This document shows positions 42,851-53,538 of a DNA stretch of 64,000 bases, in pieces. A program made the position numbers and the translations under genes. This stretch comes from Clostridium sp. GTDB taxonomy: Bacteria; Bacillota_I; Bacilli_A; Acholeplasmatales; Anaeroplasmataceae. The stretch spans positions 806,001-870,000 of the forward strand of contig CP091735.1 of the NCBI GenBank assembly GCA_022010015.1. Direction: 5' to 3'. The notes beneath the pieces were generated by a model. The model did no database searches and was not told where the DNA came from. It saw only the letters and a program-made list of their open reading frames with translations. Each line of letters starts with the position of its first letter. Position 1 is the first letter of the stretch.

Positions 42851-44261
42851 ATGGAAAACAATAAAGCATTAAGAAAAAAAGAGAATTAATTTTTAAATGG
42901 ATCAATGCTTAAGGTGGTTTTAATGATTGCCTTACCATTGGTCTTTTATAATTTATGTAATTATATGTATGGTATTTTTGATATGATGATTGTTCAAAAG
43001 GAGAAGATTGGCGATGCTGCTGATATCGTTGTACTTGATCAAATCAAAAATATGATTTCAACACTTGGTGGAGCAGTAGCCACTGGTGGTGGTATAATTA
43101 TTGCTAGAAAATATGGTGAGGGTGATATCAAGCTTGCTAAAAGATTTGCTAATACTTTATTTTCTCTAGCGCTAATTGTTGCAGGAATAACTTTATTATT
43201 TATTCCTTTTGGTGTACCTTTATTAAAAAAATATTGAAAAACAGATCAATCAACAATTAATAATGCTATGGGCTATTATAATGTACAAATGTGTGTGCTT
43301 GCAATTACCACTATGAATAATGTTTATATAAGTATTGAAAAAAATCAAAAGGAAATACTTTACTGTTATTTATTTTTAAATATTATGGTTATTGTGATAA
43401 AAATAAGTTTAACCTTGATATTTGTTTATACTGGCCTAAGAAAATATGTAAATATGACCTGGATTGCTATAGCAACTCTTATTGCTCAATTATCAATATT
43501 TAGCTTTGGTATGGTTTCTTTATTCTTACCAAGGAATATATTACAAATTCGTATTAAGGAATTAAACTTAGATGGTAAGAAGATATTAAGTATTATTAAG
43601 ATTGCTTTTTCCTGTATTTGTAGGTAGATTTTTTTAATTTTCTTTTGGTAAGGTTTTTTTGTTAATTCAAAAAGCAACAGTTGTATATGGTAAGCAATGT
43701 GTAGGAGCTCTTGGTATTTCTAATACTATTGCTGGCTCAGTTCAAAATATAATTAATTCATTTGAAGATGCTGGAGCGACTATTGTAAGCCAAAATTTAG
43801 GTAATAATAATGGTAAAAGAATTAAATCATTGTTTATAATAAATTTGATCTATTTACTAATTATCGCTTGCTTTGGTCTAATTTTTGCTTGTTGCCTTCC
43901 AAAAATCAAATAGCTCGATTCTTTGCACCAGACGACTTGGAATATCAGCAAATGATTTTTAAATATTGTAAAATATGAAAGAGTAGATTTATTATTTGTA
44001 GCTTTCACTGGAGCTAGTCAATCTATTTTCTATGGCTTTGGAAAAACAAGAATTACCATGGGATTATCTATGGCAACATTATTTGTATTTAGAATTCCAG
44101 CTTTATTAATAATGATGTATCCAATGCATTTAAATTATGAGGCCTGTGGTATTGCTATGTTTTTAAGTAATTCGATAACTGGTGTTATCGCTCTTGTTTG
44201 GTCTTTAATTTTCCTTAAGGGCCTAAAAAATAATAAAATATATCAAAATCTAGTTTTTTAA
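42851..44261 (+). CDS. MATE family efflux transporter
   Basis: About 470 residues, twelve hydrophobic segments. MLKVVLMIALPLVFYNLCNYMYGIFDMMIV and the matching central repeat (IIKIAFPVFVGRFLFSFGKVFVN) with ALGISNTIAGSVQNIINSFEDA are typical of MatE proteins, which export drugs or metabolites with Na+ or H+. Breaks at 42885, 43225-43240 (A5 to A7 and A4 to A5), 43608-43640, 43905 and 43970. Confidence 0.85.
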
Positions 44262-44270
44262 GGTGGAATT

Positions 44271-45572
44271 ATGAATGTTAATGTTTTAGATTTTAATGCT
44301 GTCGGTGATGGTATTACTAATGATACCACAGCCTTTAATGAGGCAATTCTTTATGCTCACAACAATGGTGGGGGAATGGTAATTGCTCCAGAAAATCATA
44401 AATATATTGTTGGATATATTAGATTATTATCTAATGTTACACTTGTAGTAGAAAAAAAATGCTATTATTGAAGCAACTAGTAATTTAAATGAATTTTTAT
44501 AATATTAATAGCAAGAGGGATACTAAAATAAATGTTCCAACCTGGGAAAATTGTTGGTATGATGGAAAGCCAAGTATGTTTTTTTATCTTTGCTAATAAT
44601 GAAGAAAATGTTGGTATTACTGGTGAGGGAATTATCGATGGTAATGAAAAAAATTTTCTATGGTAATGTAACCAAATGGCATATTGAGGGAAGCTTTTTA
44701 TCCAAGAGTTCCACTTGTTTATTTTGAAAATTGTAAAAATGTTAACATTTCTAATATAACTATGCAAAAATAGTGCCTTTTTGGACTACACATCTTGTAG
44801 GTTGTAATGGTGTTTTTTTATTAGAAATATAACTATCAATAATAATTTAAGGATGACAAATAGTGATGGTATTGATCCTGATCATTGTCAAAATGTTTTA
44901 ATTGAAAACACAAATATTTCGGCAGCAGATGATTGTATTGTTTTAAAGACAACAGAGGCTAACAAGAAATATGGTGATACTAAAAAAATATCGTTGTTAA
45001 AAATTGTAAATTAACTTCAACAAGTGCAGCTATAAAAAAATTGGCAGCGAAAGTGTTTCAAACTTTGAAAACATAATGTTTGAAAAATATAATAATAGAT
45101 AAATCTAATAGAGGAATATCAATTCAACTTAGAGATTGCGGTAATGTTAAAAAAATGCTATTTTTTTAAGAATATTAAAATTAACACAAGAAGATTTTCT
45201 CCACTACATTGGTGGGGAAGAGCTGAAGCAATTGCGCTTACAGCTGTTAGAAGAAATTCTTCAACTAGAATAGGTAGTATTAATAATGTTAAATTTGATA
45301 GCATTAATACAAGTGGTGAAAAATGGTATTTTTAATTTATGGTGAAAATAATAACATCGAAAATATTAAATTTAATGATGTTTTTTTGTTAATTTGGAAA
45401 AAGCATACCTCTTGGCCAACAAATGATATTGATTTGCGTCCTAGTGAGTTAAATAATATTGAAAGCCATGAGCATATTATTTATGCTAGAAATGCTAAGG
45501 ATATTGAATTAAATGATTTTTAATTATAATGCAAATGGCTTTGATTATGATGATTTAATAGATATAAAATAG
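44271..45572 (+). CDS. GH28 family polygalacturonase-like glycoside hydrolase
   Basis: About 430 residues in a right-handed beta-helix. DFNAVGDGITNDTTAFNEAI is the conserved start; TNSDGIDPDHCQNVLIEN and SAADDCIVLKT carry the catalytic aspartates of GH28; SAAIKIGSES and RDCGNVKNAIFKNIKI continue the helix coils. No signal peptide, so it would cleave imported oligogalacturonides in the cytoplasm. Breaks include 44647-44653 (A5 to A7), 44765, 44815 and 45030-45170. It follows the MATE gene after nine bases with its own AAGGTGG site. Confidence 0.85.
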
Positions 45573-45627
45573 TCTGTTTTTTTGTATAACCTTGTCATAT
45601 TTTTGTCCATATTAAAAAAATGGTGAT

Positions 45628-46654
45628 ATGATGTATAAGGATATAGTAGATGAAGAGTGGATACATTTTTGGAATGGATGCTTATTTTATTAGCTTCTTA
45701 AAAAAAATGAATTAAAGAATTCCTTAATAATAGAATTAAATACTGCCTTTTAAAGGCTTAAGCTTTGATGTTTATAATTTAGATTCATTTGAAAATAAAT
45801 GTGTTAAGCTAAATGATGTTTATAATTATAATGATCTTGATTATATAAAATATATATTAAATAATAACCAAATTAGAGGAATTAGCCTTGTTGCGGATGA
45901 TACTAATTTTTGATTATTTAGATGATTTAGATAATAATCCTTTAAATGCTAAAAAGCTATTTAGGAATTATTTGTTATTTGATATCATTACGTTTTTTTA
46001 AATGATGATTCTGATTTTTTTATATTATTGTTTTTTTAATAAGGAAATAAAGCTTCAAATTAAAAATATATGAAGCAATTATTTATATTTTTAAATTGCT
46101 GGTGTAAAAGAGGATTTTTATATAGATAATTACAATTATAAATTAAAAGCAAATTCTTTTTCTATAGTAATATTATGGCATTTAATTATCTAAATGATAA
46201 AAATAATGCTGGTTTCAATAATAAGAATTATTTAGATAATAGTATTATAAAAACAACATTTCCTAATTTTAATTATGTAAATAATAAAAAAATAATTGAA
46301 ATTGCTAGAGATAATAATATAATTGAGCATTTTAAGATTCTTTTTTTGTTTGGATTTTTGCTAATCTACGTAATTATGATTTTTCTTAATATGATTATTG
46401 ATGATAAGATATGTAACTCTTTTATTGAAGAGTCAATAAAAGAGTTATTAGCATTTAGTAATGTAGAAATAAATGAAGCCTTTGATATATCTAAATACAC
46501 ATATTTAGATAGCATTAATTATTCAGCAAGTGACATTATTACGGAAATTAATTATATTTATTATGATGCTGTTATTACCTATCAAAGAAATAAAATTATT
46601 AATAAGCTATTGTTTATTCCTTTAGGAATAGCTATAGTGCTTAAGTTTTTTTAA
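45628..46654 (+). CDS. protein of unknown function, broken
   Basis: Pieces in order: DIVDEEWIHFGMDAYFISF, ELKNSLIIELNTAF, SFDVYNLDSFENKCVKLNDV, RGISLVADDTNF, then after several breaks NYVNNKKIIEIARDN, an internal hydrophobic segment and TYLDSINYSASDIITEINYIYY. The acidic, Asn-rich composition resembles neighbouring unknown genes. At least seven frame breaks. No domain recognised; the last part could be a separate gene starting at 46175. Confidence 0.35.
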
Positions 46655-46971
46655 AAGCTTAATTATTACAATAGTGAATATGCTAAGGAATTAAATAATA
46701 GTGTTAGTCTTTTTAATATATAATAATCGTGATTTAGATTTTTTTGTATTTATATTAAGAGTGAGGTTATTGTTTTTTTATAGTGAATTAATAAAAAGCT
46801 GACAATATTTTTGAGCATTTTTATTAAAATATCAAAATAAATATTTACAAAAAGTAGAAAAAAATTTACTAAAAAAATATTTTTTTGAATAATTTAAAAT
46901 ATTGTATTATTAAAAAAATATGGTAAAATAATTATGGTAATGTATGTATTTTTAAACAATACTTAATAAAT
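46655..46971. other. AT-rich spacer before the riboswitch
   Basis: No credible gene; runs of A/T and several stops in all frames. A promoter for the riboswitch transcript is probably near 46905-46940 (TATTAT/TAAAAT boxes) but cannot be fixed. Confidence 0.4.
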
Positions 46972-47042
46972 AAATGGCAAAAATTAGAGAAATCTAATGA
47001 CGCAAAGCTAGAGGGTCCTCTTGGGATAGCCAGTTGCAAGTA
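46972..47042 (+). ncRNA. cyclic di-GMP-I (GEMM) riboswitch
   Basis: AATGGCAAAA, an AGA..TCT-paired P2 arm, TGACGCAAAGCTAGAGGGTC, then ATAGCCAGTTGCAAG reproduce the GEMM-I consensus: GGCAAA, GACGCAAAGC, GGGTC and the closing ATAGCC..GTTGC. The P3 arm is unusually short. It lies upstream of a cluster of exported proteins, a frequent target of c-di-GMP control. Confidence 0.88.
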
Positions 47043-47064
47043 AGATTATGAAAGGAGCAGGCAT

Positions 47065-47085
47065 TAAAGGTTAGGACTTTTTTTG
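47065..47085 (+). terminator. possible riboswitch expression platform
   Basis: AAAGGT-tagg-ACTTTT forms a small hairpin (one G-T pair) that leads into T7, a plausible weak terminator controlled by the upstream aptamer. The following gene's ribosome site is not obvious. Confidence 0.4.
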
Positions 47086-47097
47086 TTTATTTGGATT

Positions 47098-47845
47098 ATG
47101 AAAAAAATAGAAGAAATAGTTTGTTTGTTGATGTTTCAACACTAATTGTTACAGGAATTTTTATTAATAAGTGTATGCATTGTATGGTCTAATTTTTAAG
47201 GCCTGGTTTACTAAAAAAATGATACGGCTAATTCTCAAGATACAATTGTAACATCTAAGGATGAAACAATTAAGGATTTGACAATTAAGGCTTATTATCT
47301 TACTAAAGTAAATGATACTGATAATTATTATATTAAGGCTGAGGAAATGCAAACTAAGCCATTTAATATGAAAAAAATCACAATGATATTGATGTTAATT
47401 ATACAGCAATTTTTATTAGAGGTTAGTTATGAGGTTAAGACACTAGGAAGCTATTCCTTAAGTCTTTATACTTCTAATCAAAGCATTATTGCAAGTAATA
47501 CTGATTTAAGTATGTTTGCAAATAATTGTTTGTCTAATGCCATAAGTGTTGCTAGTGTTGATAATAATAATGGAAAATATGAGGTTAGCGATAGTAATTT
47601 AAAAAGCTTTGTTTCTTTAACTAGTGATAGTAGTGGTAAGATCACTGCTGCTAAATCATTAAATATCAATATTTTTGGATAAGGTTGAGTTAGTGGGTAG
47701 TGGAACATTTAATTTGATTATTGATTATAGAGAAAATAATATAACATATCTTTATAATGAAATGCTTAATATATTTCCAAGTGCTGACCTATCAACAAAT
47801 ATTATTTTTAATACTGATATAAGCTTAGTAATGCGTCATAATTAG
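47098..47845 (+). CDS. c-di-GMP-controlled exported protein 1
   Basis: About 248 residues. With A5 instead of A7 at 47101-47107 the start reads MKNRRNSLFVDVSTLIVTG, a basic N-terminus and one hydrophobic helix ending KAWFTKND. The rest is a Ser/Asn-rich beta-like domain (KTLGSYSLSLYTSNQSIIAS, NGKYEVSDSNLKSFVSL). The AWF-type junction after the helix recurs in the next gene, as in SipW-processed or pilin-like surface subunits. Family unknown. Confidence 0.5.
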
Positions 47846-47856
47846 GGGTGAATTAA

Positions 47857-49748
47857 ATGAAAAAAAGATATATTCCTTTAATTATTAATTCAATATTTTC
47901 ATTAATACTTTTTATATTTTTATTAATTAATTTTTAGTGTTGCCTGGTTTGTTGATGCTAAAAAGGATTTAAGTCTTAATGGTAAATCACTTGGTGGATA
48001 TTTTTGCTGGTGGCGATGGTACTAAGGATAATCCATATGTTATTAAGACAGGATTTCATATGTATAATCTTGCTTGGCTTCAATATAAGGGTAGATTTAA
48101 TGGAACAAGTGCAGCTGATGCAAATGCTTTAAATAAGCAATTTTATTTTAGTGTTGATAATGATATAGATATGCTTGGTATGATTATTCCCCCAATTGGA
48201 ACAGAAACTTATCCATTTGTTGGTGTGTTTAGTGGTAATGGTCATACAATTTCTAATTTTTCAACTACAAATGATTATGCTAAGCTTCAAACAAAGCCAG
48301 AGGATATTACAAGTATTAATATTCCTTTTGTAGGAATGTTTGGTATTATTGGTAATTATAATTCGCTTTTTAATAATGTTGGTGCCTCAGTTGATGCAAG
48401 TAAAGGAATTACCTTTGCTGCAACAGCTTCTAATTTTTATTTACATAATTATGAGGTTATAGTTGGTACTGCAAGCTCATTATCAGGAGTACTTGCTGGT
48501 TATATTAATGCCTCTGTGTCTAATATAGGTTTATATTATGTTCATCTTAATTATTTAGGAAAAACTGATCCACTTGGTGCTTCACTTTCACCAAATGGTA
48601 GTGCCTATAGCCTTTTAAGTAAATATACATTATTTGGTGATTATAATACTGATACAGTTGATTGGGGAGATAATCCTGGAGAACAAGGCTATGGTAAATC
48701 ATTTAATATTAATGAATTTGCTGCTAGAATGACGACAGCATTTGGAAGTGCTGAATTAAGTAGCAATCAATATTTACCATTTTTAGGAACTGGTACGCTT
48801 GTTAAAAATGGTAGTAGTGTAGTTGGTGAGGAAGCAGCAGATAATAATTTAGGATATTTTTATTGGTAGTGATGTTAAAGCTTACGCAAAAAATTACAAA
48901 TTTTATCCTAAATTTTTAAAACAAACAAGTGCTTCAGGGCAAGTTACATCTGTTAATATTAGTGAAGAAGATGATGTTTATAAGCAGACATTTGGAAGCA
49001 TTGATAATGGTAATACAACTGTAGATATTCTTCGTCTTCAAAGTAAAATTGATACCCATAATCAGCTTGTGACGATTAATAATGGTAAAGTTGGTAAAAA
49101 AACTTATGCAAAAAAATTGTTGTTCCTAGACGCTGTATTTGGGTTAAGCCAACTATACCAGGAAAGCTACGTTTTGTATTAGTTAATCCAGGTAATGGAC
49201 AAAATTATACAATTTCAAAAATTAAGCGTTCAGATAGTAGTGATTTATCTAGTGGTATGTCAGATGCAACACCATTGTATGAATCTAATAATTATGGTGG
49301 TGGATTACCAAGTTCAGATGCAATAACTTCTATTGATGGTCAGGCTGTTACAATTAATCCAAAGCAATATGATACCTTGGTTTTCTATAATGAAATAGAA
49401 GTAACAGATAAAGATATAGCTGATGGCTATGAATATGTTTTATCCCGTGATAATGGTAATAATGGTGCATATTTCTGGTATATGGATTTAGGACAAAATG
49501 GTGGTTCTTCATCAGAAACAGAAATGGGTAGTATTGAAAGTGTTGATTTTGTTTATTCAACTAGCTTTGATTTTACAAATAAAAGTAACGTAGCATTCGA
49601 AATTAGTAATACTGCTGGTGTAATTTTCTATTTTAAGAGAAATGAAAGTACAGTTCTTTATTATATCAGTAATAGCTCTAATGGTACTGCTACTAAAAAG
49701 GGTAGTGGTAGTGCAACCTCTGCTACTGATGAAAATTGTGATAATTAA
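47857..49748 (+). CDS. c-di-GMP-controlled exported protein 2
   Basis: About 630 residues; AGGGGTGA site. MKKRYIPLIINSIFSLILF and ...FSVAWFVDAKKDL form a signal/anchor segment. The ectodomain contains GLUG-like glycine turns (GGDGTKDNPYVIKTGFHMYNLA, VGVFSGNGHTISNF, MFGIIGNYNSLF) typical of bacterial surface adhesins, then Ser/Asn-rich beta regions. Most of the gene is intact; breaks at 47935, 48865 and 49110. No sortase motif. Likely a major surface or biofilm matrix protein. Confidence 0.6.
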
Positions 49749-49763
49749 TAAGTAAAATAAGTA

Positions 49764-49800
49764 AAAATACCTCTATTATTTAAAATGGAGGTATTTTTTT
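49764..49800 (+). terminator. intrinsic terminator
   Basis: AATACCTC (49767-49774) / GAGGTATT (49788-49795) with T7. Confidence 0.8.
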
Positions 49801-49801
49801 A

Positions 49802-51518
49802 ATGAAGAAATTTGTAAGTTGTTTTTTTAATAATGATTTTATTAGGGTTGGGGATTAAGGTAAATGCGGAAATGGGGATAGTTAACAAAAGTGACGATGA
49901 GGCTATGGATTGTAATAGCTATAAGGGAGGTCATGGGGATTATTTATTAATTGAGCCTGATTTTAAGCAAATCGAAAATGAATATTTTGGATATATGGGG
50001 GAATTCAGCTTTAAATGTGATTATTTTTTTGTGAACATTTAATTATTCCTTATAAGCAAACTACAGTTAATTTTTTTATAATGGGATTAATGAGGATTTT
50101 TACTTGTAATATTACTAATAGTGGTGAGACTGTTAATGGTTTATCATTTAGATTTTTTTGAATAAGACTATATCATTTCCTGCTGATGATAATGATAATA
50201 ATTTACTTACAATTAAGAATTTAAATAAATGGAAGGAATTTTTTTAAATTGTGGGGATTATATTTTTGTATGATGATCTAGAATATGAATTAGAAAATGC
50301 TTTTGTTGGTCAAAGTCAAAATACTAATTTAGTAACATTTAATATGTATAGTCAAGATCCTCAGGCATCGTTTTTTTGGTATGTAGATTATATACAAATG
50401 AAATGATTAACAATGTTTATATAGATAAGGATCCTTATTTGATAGTTCCTTATGAGCCATATTGCTCAATTGATAATCTTTTAAGCAATGTTAAGGTTAC
50501 AAATAAAGAAAAAATTGATGTTGAGCTTTGTCGAAACTAATTATCCTACTTCAGAGTTAAAGCCGGGTAATTATTATTTTTATTTGTATGGCTAGTGATA
50601 TTTGTGGCAATGTTTCTAAACAAAAAATATATGTAAGAGCTGTTGATAATAAGGCGCCAGTAATTAGTGGAAGAAGTCAGTATATTTGTTTTTTTACAAT
50701 AAACCTGCTTCAAATTTAATTAATATTGCTAAAAAAATAATTTAAAGGCAGTGGATGAAATAGATGGTAATCTTACGGATTTTTTTACATAATTGAAGAT
50801 AATTATACACAAAATAAAAATAAGGTAGGAGAATATAAGGTTACCTATGGTATTAAGGATAAAGCTTTAAATGAGGCAACATATGATGTTAAATTTATTG
50901 TTAAAGATAACGATAAGCCTTTAATTAATCCTAAATGCGCACCAAGTCAGGCCTTAGGTGATAGTTGCTTAACAAAAAATGAAATTTTAGCAATGTTTGA
51001 TATAAGTGATGAATGTGATAAGAAAAAAATATTAAGGTTAATCTAGAAGGCTATGATGATTATGCTAGTAATTATCAAAAAAATTGGTCGCTATGATATG
51101 AGGATAACCGCAACTGATCAAAGTGGAAATCAAAGTGAACTTAGCTTCTTTTTAGCAGTTGTTGATAAGAAAAATCCTGATATAGTTATTAGTGATGATG
51201 CTAAAAAAATTGTTGTTCCAAGTGGTGAGCCACTTGATGAAGAAGAAATCAAAAAGCTAATTTTTAATTCAACTAATAAAAGTGTAAAAAAAGTGTTATT
51301 AGTAGCTATTTTTGATACAGATAAACCAAGTGGAGAATATGATTTGATTGTAACTTTTGATGATGGAAGTATTGAAACATTAAAGCTTAGTGTAAAAAAA
51401 TAACAAAAAAATAATTATTATCCTTATGTAATAATTGCTGGTGTGGTTGTAATTATTACAGCTAGCTTTGTTTTCTATAACTATAAAAAAAGAAGAAAAA
51501 AAGGTTAAAGAATTATAA
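49802..51518 (+). CDS. exported Ig-like surface protein with C-terminal anchor
   Basis: About 570 residues. MKKFVSCFLIMILLGLGIKVNA is a clear signal peptide. The middle and C-terminal parts hold repeated Ig-like (HYR/DUF5011) domains: VRAVDNKAPVISG, VGEYKVTYGIKDKALNEATY, RITATDQSGNQSELSFFLAVVD. It ends with a transmembrane helix (YVIIAGVVVIITASFVFY) and a charged KKEEKKVKEL tail. Many breaks. Surface display is clear; the partner is not known. May be read from the same region as the riboswitch cluster if the terminator leaks. Confidence 0.65.
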
Positions 51519-51524
51519 TAATCA

Positions 51525-51575
51525 TTGACAATTTTATTTTTTTAATGGTATAATCTAATTAAGAATAATTCTTAA
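51525..51575 (+). promoter_or_regulatory. grcA promoter with Fur/PerR-like palindrome
   Basis: TTGACA (51525-51530), 18-bp spacer (17 if T7 is an over-call) and TATAAT (51549-51554). A perfect palindrome TTAAGAA-TAA-TTCTTAA (51559-51575) covers the start site; its core has the 7-1-7 form of Fur-family boxes and matches the PerR box in most positions. Confidence 0.6.
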
Positions 51576-51590
51576 TAAGGAGATAATAAA

Positions 51591-51821
51591 ATGTCAAAGG
51601 TAGATAATTTAGTTAATATGCTTGATGCATATGTAAATGATGGTGGTCACCATTTAAATGTTAATGTGTTTAATCGTGAAACATTGTTAGATGCTCAAAA
51701 GCATCCAGAAAAGTATCCTCAATTAACAATTCGTGTTTCTGGATATGCTGTAAATTTTATAAAGCTAACTAAGGAACAGCAGGATGATGTAATTTCTCGT
51801 ACAATTCATGAAAGTATGTAG
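51591..51821 (+). CDS. grcA: autonomous glycyl radical cofactor-like protein
   Basis: 76 residues, intact. HLNVNVFNRETLLDAQKHPE and LTIRVSGYAVNFIKLTKEQQ match the C-terminal glycyl-radical domain of pyruvate formate-lyase; the glycine of RVSGYAV carries the radical. As in YfiD/GrcA, a stand-alone copy can replace an oxygen-cleaved domain of PFL. AAGGAG site. Co-transcribed with the FprA-like flavoprotein. Confidence 0.88.
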   Translation: MSKVDNLVNMLDAYVNDGGHHLNVNVFNRETLLDAQKHPEKYPQLTIRVSGYAVNFIKLTKEQQDDVISRTIHESM

Positions 51822-51830
51822 GCGATTAAT

Positions 51831-53043
51831 ATGGAAATTATTAGAAATATCGTAGATGATATCATTTATGTTGGCGCTTCTGATAAAAAGATTAGGCCTA
51901 TTTGAAAATCTATTTCCAATTCCAAGTGGTGTAAGCTATAATTCATATCTAATTAATGATGAGCATACCTGCTTAATGGATACCTGTGATGCAAGTGTTG
52001 GAAAGCAATTTGTTGAAAATCTAAAGGCGGCCTTAAATGGTAGAGGATTAGATTATTTGGTTGTTAATCATATGGAGCCAGATCATGCAGCTTTAATTTC
52101 GGATATAGTAAGATTATACCCAGATGTTAAGCTAGTGTTAAACCAAATGACCTTGAAGTTTTTTTAAATCAGGCTATTGTTGAAAAAAATTTTTCTTATA
52201 TAATTGTTAAAGAAAAAAAGATTCCTTAGATTTAGGTAAGCATAAATTAACATTTATAATGGCACCTATGGTACATTGGCCTGAGGTTATGATGAGCTAT
52301 GATAGTTATTCTAAGGTTTTATTTAGTGCTGATGCCTTTGGTACATTTGGAGCCTTAGATGGTAATATTTTTGCCGATGAGTTAAAGCTAGATGATTCAT
52401 TCTATAGTGAAGCAAGAAGATATTATACTAATATTGTTGGTAAATATGGAAGCAATGTTTTGAATGCTTTAAATAAAGCTAAGACTTTAGAGATAGAATA
52501 CATTTGTGCTCTTCATGGTCCAATTTGGCATAATAATTTTAATGAGCTTTTAAATTTATATGTTTTATGGGCTAGCTATAAGGAAGAAGAAAAAGGTGTA
52601 ATGATTTGTTATGCTTCAATGTATGGCAATACTGCTAATGCTGCCTATTATCTTGCTAATGAGCTAGCTAAAAATGGTGTTAAGGGTATTAAGGTGTATG
52701 ATGTAAGTCAAACTGATGTATCATATTTAATTTCTGATACTTTTTAAATATTCAAATATCGTTTTAATGGCGCCAAATTATAATGCTAATATTTATCCGA
52801 AAAATGGAAGCATATTTAATGGATATGGTTCATCTTAATGTTTCAAATAAGCATTTTTTTCAATTATTGAAAATGGTACTTGGGCTCCAGTAATAAGTAA
52901 GAAAAATAACTGATTATGTAATGGAACTTAATAACACTAAGTTAATTGGTGAGCCTATAAAAATAAAAACAAGCGGTAATGCTGAAATAAAGACACAGCT
53001 TAATGAATTAGCTGTTACGATAACTAAAGATTTAAAAAAATGA
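51831..53043 (+). CDS. fprA: A-type flavoprotein (flavodiiron oxygen reductase)
   Basis: About 400 residues. The N-terminal metallo-beta-lactamase-like diiron domain contains NHMEPDHA (HxExDH ligands) and ALHGPIWH; the C-terminal flavodoxin domain has MICYASMYGNTANAAYYLA (FMN phosphate loop) and ENGTWAP. Reduces oxygen or NO to protect anaerobes. Breaks at about 52145 (A4 to A3), 52213-52219 (A5 to A7), 52745 and 52860-52905. Starts nine bases after grcA. Confidence 0.9.
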
Positions 53044-53069
53044 CTAGATTAATATCTAGTTATTTTTTT
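53030..53069 (+). repeat. stop-codon/terminator repeat, copy A
   Basis: ATTTAAAAAAATGACTAG... encodes the last codons (LKK, stop) of fprA and the terminator ACTAGATT/ATCTAGT with T7. A near-identical copy, differing by a 3-base insertion in the loop, ends the antitoxin gene at 54584-54626. Confidence 0.85.
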
Positions 53070-53170
53070 ATAAGCAGAAATAAAAATTACATAAATTGTA
53101 ATTTGAAAAATTAAAATATATTGAATTCAAATTACAATTATGGTAAAATGAAGATAGATAGGAGAGGTTT

Positions 53171-53538
53171 ATGAAATATGAATATAGTCCGTCTAGATTA
53201 AAGGATGACTATGAAAATGAAAAATATATGAAGAAAAAATATGGTCAGGCTATATCTGATGGGATGATTTTGTTGCTTGGTGCTTTAGATGCTGCAGAAA
53301 ATGCATATGATTTAAAGTGCAATATGTTCTTTTTATTTGGAACATAAAAAAAGGAAATTTAAAGGAATATTATTCATTATCATTAGATAAAAAAAGAAAA
53401 GCAAATGGCGAGTTTTTAATTCAAATGCTTGATGAGGATGGAAATGCTTTAATTCCCACTGATAATGAAAAGGAATTTTTGAAGAGCATAAAGAATATTA
53501 GAATAAAGGAGCTAAGTGATCATTATGGCGAATATTAG
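53171..53538 (+). CDS. higB: HigB-like toxin (RelE superfamily)
   Basis: About 122 residues. A small basic/acidic protein with an N-terminal helical part (LKDDYENEKYMKKKYGQAI), GALDAAENAYDL and, across a frameshift near 53322, LKEYYSLSLDKKRKANGEFLIQM, the order seen in HigB/RelE mRNA interferases (short strand then a basic R/K-rich strand). Assignment rests partly on the coupled antitoxin: higA starts inside its last codons, as in HigBA modules where toxin precedes antitoxin. Confidence 0.6.

Noticed and set aside
45625..46654. Additional glycoside hydrolase or transport gene after GH28
   Set aside because: No motif of either class can be seen; pieces are acidic and Asn-rich without recognisable signatures.
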